Shown here one piece after another: positions 35,738 to 38,570 of a stretch of DNA of 38,570 nucleotides. The notes under the pieces are model-generated. The model saw only the letters and a program-made list of their open reading frames with translations. It did no database searches and was not told the origin of the DNA. Made by a program: the position numbers and the translations under genes. How positions within the stretch are numbered: the first letter of the stretch is position 1; each line of letters begins with the position of its first letter. This DNA comes from Candidatus Kaiserbacteria bacterium RIFCSPHIGHO2_01_FULL_53_31 (GTDB taxonomy: Bacteria; Patescibacteriota; Minisyncoccia; Phycocordibacterales; Phycocordibacteraceae), in contig MFKU01000010.1 in assembly GCA_001781095.1 (NCBI GenBank), positions 78,254 to 116,823 of the forward strand. The letters are read 5' to 3'.

Positions 35738-36837
35738 TCTTGTTGACCCGCTTTAAGGACATGCCGCACAAGCGACTCAGTGTACCCCATCTCGTTATCG
35801 TACCAGGCGAGCACTTTAACCAAATTCCCGTCGACCACGCGCGTCATGCCAAGATCGGCAATAGACGCCCACGGCTCGCCCACAATATCGCTCGAGACGA
35901 GCTCCTCGTCGGTCGTTTTGAAAATGCCCTCCCATTTGGCATCCTTAGATGCAGCGCGGAGGATATCATTCACTTCTTCTTTTGTCGTGTTTCGCTTGGC
36001 GATAAACGTGACATCAGCGATTGACCCTGCTGCGACCGGCACACGAAGAGAGACCCCGTCGAATTTATTCTCAAGATTCGCGAACGCTTTGGTGACGGCG
36101 ATCGCCGCCCCTGTTGACGTCGGCACAATATTTTGCGCACCCGCCCTGCCCTCTTTCATATCTTTTTTTGACGGACCATCGACAATAGATTGGCTTGCCG
36201 TATATCCATGCGCTGTCGAGAGAATCGCCTTCTCTATCCCGAGTGCGTCGTCAAGAATAGCGATCACTGGGCTCGCCGCGTTGGTCGTGCAGGATGCATT
36301 GCTGGTTATCTTGCACGTCGCGATCTTGTCTTCATTCACGCCCATGAGCACCGTTGCGCCAAGATCGGAGGTTGTAGGTTGTAAGTTGTAAGTTGTAGTT
36401 GAATTCACTATACCCTGTTCCCTATTCCCTATAATCTTTTCAGTCGCTGGAGCGGAAATGACGACGCGCTTCGCACCCGCTTCGATGTGCGCTTGTGCTT
36501 TCTCATATTCCGTAAAGAATCCGGTAGATTCGACCACCACATCAATGCCGAGCTCCGCCCACGGTAAGTTCGCCGGATCCTTTTCTGAAAAGAATTTCAC
36601 CTCCTTCCCTCCGATTAGGAGCGTATTCGCTCCTTTACTATCACCTATAACCTGTTCCCTATAACCTACTTCAAAAGGTGCGCGGCCATAGACCGTGTCG
36701 TATTTAAGCAGATACGCCAGATTCTCGAGCGAGCCAAGATCGTTAATCGCGACAATTTCAATATCCCTTCCCTGCGAACGCCGCACGAATGCCCGTCCGA
36801 TGCGCCCGAACCCATTAATAGCAACACGAGTAGTCAT
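35734..36837 (-). CDS. gap: Glyceraldehyde-3-phosphate dehydrogenase with two repeat-derived insertions
   Basis: MTTRVAINGFGRIGRAFVRRSQGRDIEIVAINDLG, ITSNASCTTNAASPVIAILDDALGI, LAWYDNEMGYTESLVRHVLK. Confidence 0.96.
   Translation of the reverse strand: MTTRVAINGFGRIGRAFVRRSQGRDIEIVAINDLGSLENLAYLLKYDTVYGRAPFEVGYREQVIGDSKGANTLLIGGKEVKFFSEKDPANLPWAELGIDVVVESTGFFTEYEKAQAHIEAGAKRVVISAPATEKIIGNREQGIVNSTTTYNLQPTTSDLGATVLMGVNEDKIATCKITSNASCTTNAASPVIAILDDALGIEKAILSTAHGYTASQSIVDGPSKKDMKEGRAGAQNIVPTSTGAAIAVTKAFANLENKFDGVSLRVPVAAGSIADVTFIAKRNTTKEEVNDILRAASKDAKWEGIFKTTDEELVSSDIVGEPWASIADLGMTRVVDGNLVKVLAWYDNEMGYTESLVRHVLKAGQQE
36370..36433. repeat. Two heptamer tandem arrays inside gap
   Basis: Plus strand (GGTTGTA)(GGTTGTA)(AGTTGTA)(AGTTGTA) at 36370-36397 and (CCCTGTT)(CCCTATT)(CCCTATA) at 36413-36433. 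Confidence 0.85.
36638..36672. repeat. Second heptamer array inside gap
   Basis: Plus strand CTATCAC-CTATAAC-CTGTTCC-CTATAAC-CTACTTC. Confidence 0.8.
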
Positions 36838-36860
36838 ATATAGGTATGCAAGGGGTTATG

Positions 36861-36880
36861 AATGATATGAGTATATCATT
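36861..36880 (-). promoter_or_regulatory. Palindrome with embedded TATACT upstream of gap
   Basis: AATGATAT-GAGT-ATATCATT (8-bp arms); minus strand reads AATGATATACTCATATCATT. Confidence 0.4.
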
Positions 36881-36890
36881 CCCCGCTCCG

Positions 36891-37211
36891 TCATTTTAAA
36901 AGCCGTATCTCGAGCCGAGCACCCAAAGCGCGGGACAGCCGCGACGCGAACTCAAGAGTCGGGTTCGTGCGACCGGATTCGAAGCGCGCAATCGCGGACT
37001 GCGTCGTACCAGCACGATGGGCAATTTCAGCCTGTGTCATGCCCTTCTTATTCCGCGCATCGAGCATGGCGCTGATGAGGGCGTATTTTGGACCGAGTGC
37101 GTCGTACTCTTTTCGAAACGCTGGATTTTGCAATGCCACACGTTTCATATCCGCAAAGAGCACATACTCGACTCCGCTCTTTGTTTTATATGTTTTGATC
37201 TTTGATTTCAT
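36891..37211 (-). CDS. XRE-family HTH antitoxin (HigA-like)
   Basis: NKKGMTQAEIAHRAGTTQSAIARFESGRTNPTLEFASRLSRALGARLEIRL; directly downstream of a RelE/HigB-like ORF. Confidence 0.88.
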   Translation of the reverse strand: MKSKIKTYKTKSGVEYVLFADMKRVALQNPAFRKEYDALGPKYALISAMLDARNKKGMTQAEIAHRAGTTQSAIARFESGRTNPTLEFASRLSRALGARLEIRLLK

Positions 37212-37237
37212 AAGGCGATTATAGCATACTCGCTATA

Positions 37238-37546
37238 TTATTTGCAATACTCAGAGAATCGCCTCTTTGCGAGCTCAATCGCGGATTGCGGAAGGGCCGA
37301 TCGCTGCTTTTGTAACGCGATAACAACGACGGGGAAACCATCGCAAAAACTGTAGAGCATTCTGATCTGTGGCCGGCCAGTGAGCCGCAATTCCCATAGT
37401 CCACCGCCAATCGGTTTTGCGACTGGCATTGATAAAGAGTGTCCATACTGTTCAAGTAGATCGAGAAGCTTGTACGCTTCACTCCGCACTGGCGCATCAA
37501 GCTTGTCGAGAAATGTATGGACTGTGAATAGGATGACGATCTTCAT
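37238..37546 (-). CDS. RelE/HigB-like toxin
   Basis: VRSEAYKLLDLLEQYGHSLSMPVAKPIGGGLWELRLTGRPQIRMLYSFCDGFPVVVIALQKQRSALPQSAIELAKRRFSEY. Confidence 0.88.
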   Translation of the reverse strand: MKIVILFTVHTFLDKLDAPVRSEAYKLLDLLEQYGHSLSMPVAKPIGGGLWELRLTGRPQIRMLYSFCDGFPVVVIALQKQRSALPQSAIELAKRRFSEYCK

Positions 37547-37575
37547 ATTTGCAGGGTTGTGAGGACAATAAAACC

Positions 37576-38570
37576 CTATCTCAATCGTAAGTATCCTCCG
37601 ATAGTACGCAAGAAACCCCCAAATAGTTGGAATCGGGCGGGAGCTACCATGCTGGTGCCGCCCGAGATTTCGTTCCCGAGTCGATAAAATGTACTCGGGC
37701 TGCTCTGATTGTTGTATTCAGCCAGAATCCAGTCAGCAGTGCGTATCGTTGATGAGAAACGTACCTCATCAATGACACCCTTAAATGGTGCGCCGTCACC
37801 TGTTGCTCCATAACCTATATTTGCGTCTTCATTGTTCACTATAGTGCCAGTAGTGTCAGCCACCGGCGTCCCTGCTGCGGCATTTTTATACAACGTCAGG
37901 TTCGTTCCTTTGTCCATGACCCCAACAAGATGCGTCCACGTGGCGTCACTTAAATTTGCCGTAGTAGCAATAGGAATATTCGTTCCGTCATATGCGTAGA
38001 AATTTGGTTGCAATCCGTTCACAGCGAGTGACCAGTTGTAGGTTGCACCGCTGTCTTTCGCCGATACTCGAGCATAGGACACTTGACTTCCGTTCGTTTT
38101 CACCCACGCGCTGATAGTAAAGTCTCCGCTCAAATCAAGGTCGTTCAAATCAATTCTGTTGTTGAGAGAGTTTTCACCAGAAAATGATGCCCCTCCGTCG
38201 ATGAGTCCAGCGACTCCAGTCGCAGTTGAACCGACTGTCCCATTAAACGAGTTGGTGGAGTCGACACCCGAGAGTGTCGTACCATCGGTAAGGTGATAGA
38301 CACCTTCAAACGAGGCGTCCCAGGTGCTTGTGGCTCCATATGTGGCATCGGAATTAGGATCGGAAGAAATTCCTGAATCTCCATAGGCCATATAAAAAAT
38401 CGTGTCAGCGGAAGAGGACACTGCCGGTATTTTTACCCACCCCACGTACGTTCCAGCAGTTCCATTGAATACTTCACGCTCTGCAGGCAATCGACTGGTC
38501 AGTGCCGCGTCAGAATAAAAATAAACGTCGTAGCCGCTCGAACTCTGCACATGTCCGCCTCCCGCCGGAT
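37576..38570 (-). CDS. LamG/DUF2341-type surface protein, truncated at right window edge
   Basis: Frame is open to the edge (PAGGGHVQSSSGYDVYFYSD); LDLSGDFTISAWVKTNGSQVSYARVSAKDSG...APFKGVIDEVRFSSTIRTADWILAEYNNQSSPSTFYRLG. Confidence 0.85.
   Translation of the reverse strand, partial: PAGGGHVQSSSGYDVYFYSDAALTSRLPAEREVFNGTAGTYVGWVKIPAVSSSADTIFYMAYGDSGISSDPNSDATYGATSTWDASFEGVYHLTDGTTLSGVDSTNSFNGTVGSTATGVAGLIDGGASFSGENSLNNRIDLNDLDLSGDFTISAWVKTNGSQVSYARVSAKDSGATYNWSLAVNGLQPNFYAYDGTNIPIATTANLSDATWTHLVGVMDKGTNLTLYKNAAAGTPVADTTGTIVNNEDANIGYGATGDGAPFKGVIDEVRFSSTIRTADWILAEYNNQSSPSTFYRLGNEISGGTSMVAPARFQLFGGFLRTIGGYLRLR

Noticed and set aside
35780-36391. 203-aa plus-strand ORF
   Set aside because: Antisense shadow of gap.

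Overview
This 38.6 kb window (about 50% GC) looks like a chromosomal segment of a Candidate Phyla Radiation / Patescibacteria (Parcubacteria-like) genome. That placement is an inference from gene content; I ran no search. It holds core information genes: rnhB (partial), dnaE, gyrB, a single-chain mitochondrial-type PheRS, tRNA-Thr(UGU), tsf, rpsB, an N-terminally short prfA, rpmE and rplY. A sortase lies beside a large dockerin/Ig-repeat surface protein. An approximately 9 kb minus-strand block encodes secreted proteins, three of which share a C-terminal Ig-like module with a strict terminal tag (PAFKEF / PAFKEF / PTYQDF). A lytic transglycosylase, a RAYT-type transposase with its own dispersed REP palindrome family, and a carbon-metabolism cluster (class I aldolase, PfkB-family kinase, split transketolase, RPE-like, RpiB, GAPDH) follow. 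A HigBA-like toxin-antitoxin pair and a truncated LamG/DUF2341 protein close the window. Top leads: (1) a monomeric FARS2-like PheRS; (2) short palindromic or heptameric repeats placed in-frame inside core enzymes (tkt N-subunit, gap, possibly rpe, and the RAYT itself), resembling Rickettsia palindromic elements; (3) the shared C-terminal tag; (4) an A7 slippery site joining two ORFs by an apparent -1 shift; (5) dockerin modules nested inside Ig-like repeats in a perfect 432-bp tandem duplication; (6) very compact divergent promoters centred on palindromes, with predicted leaderless starts.
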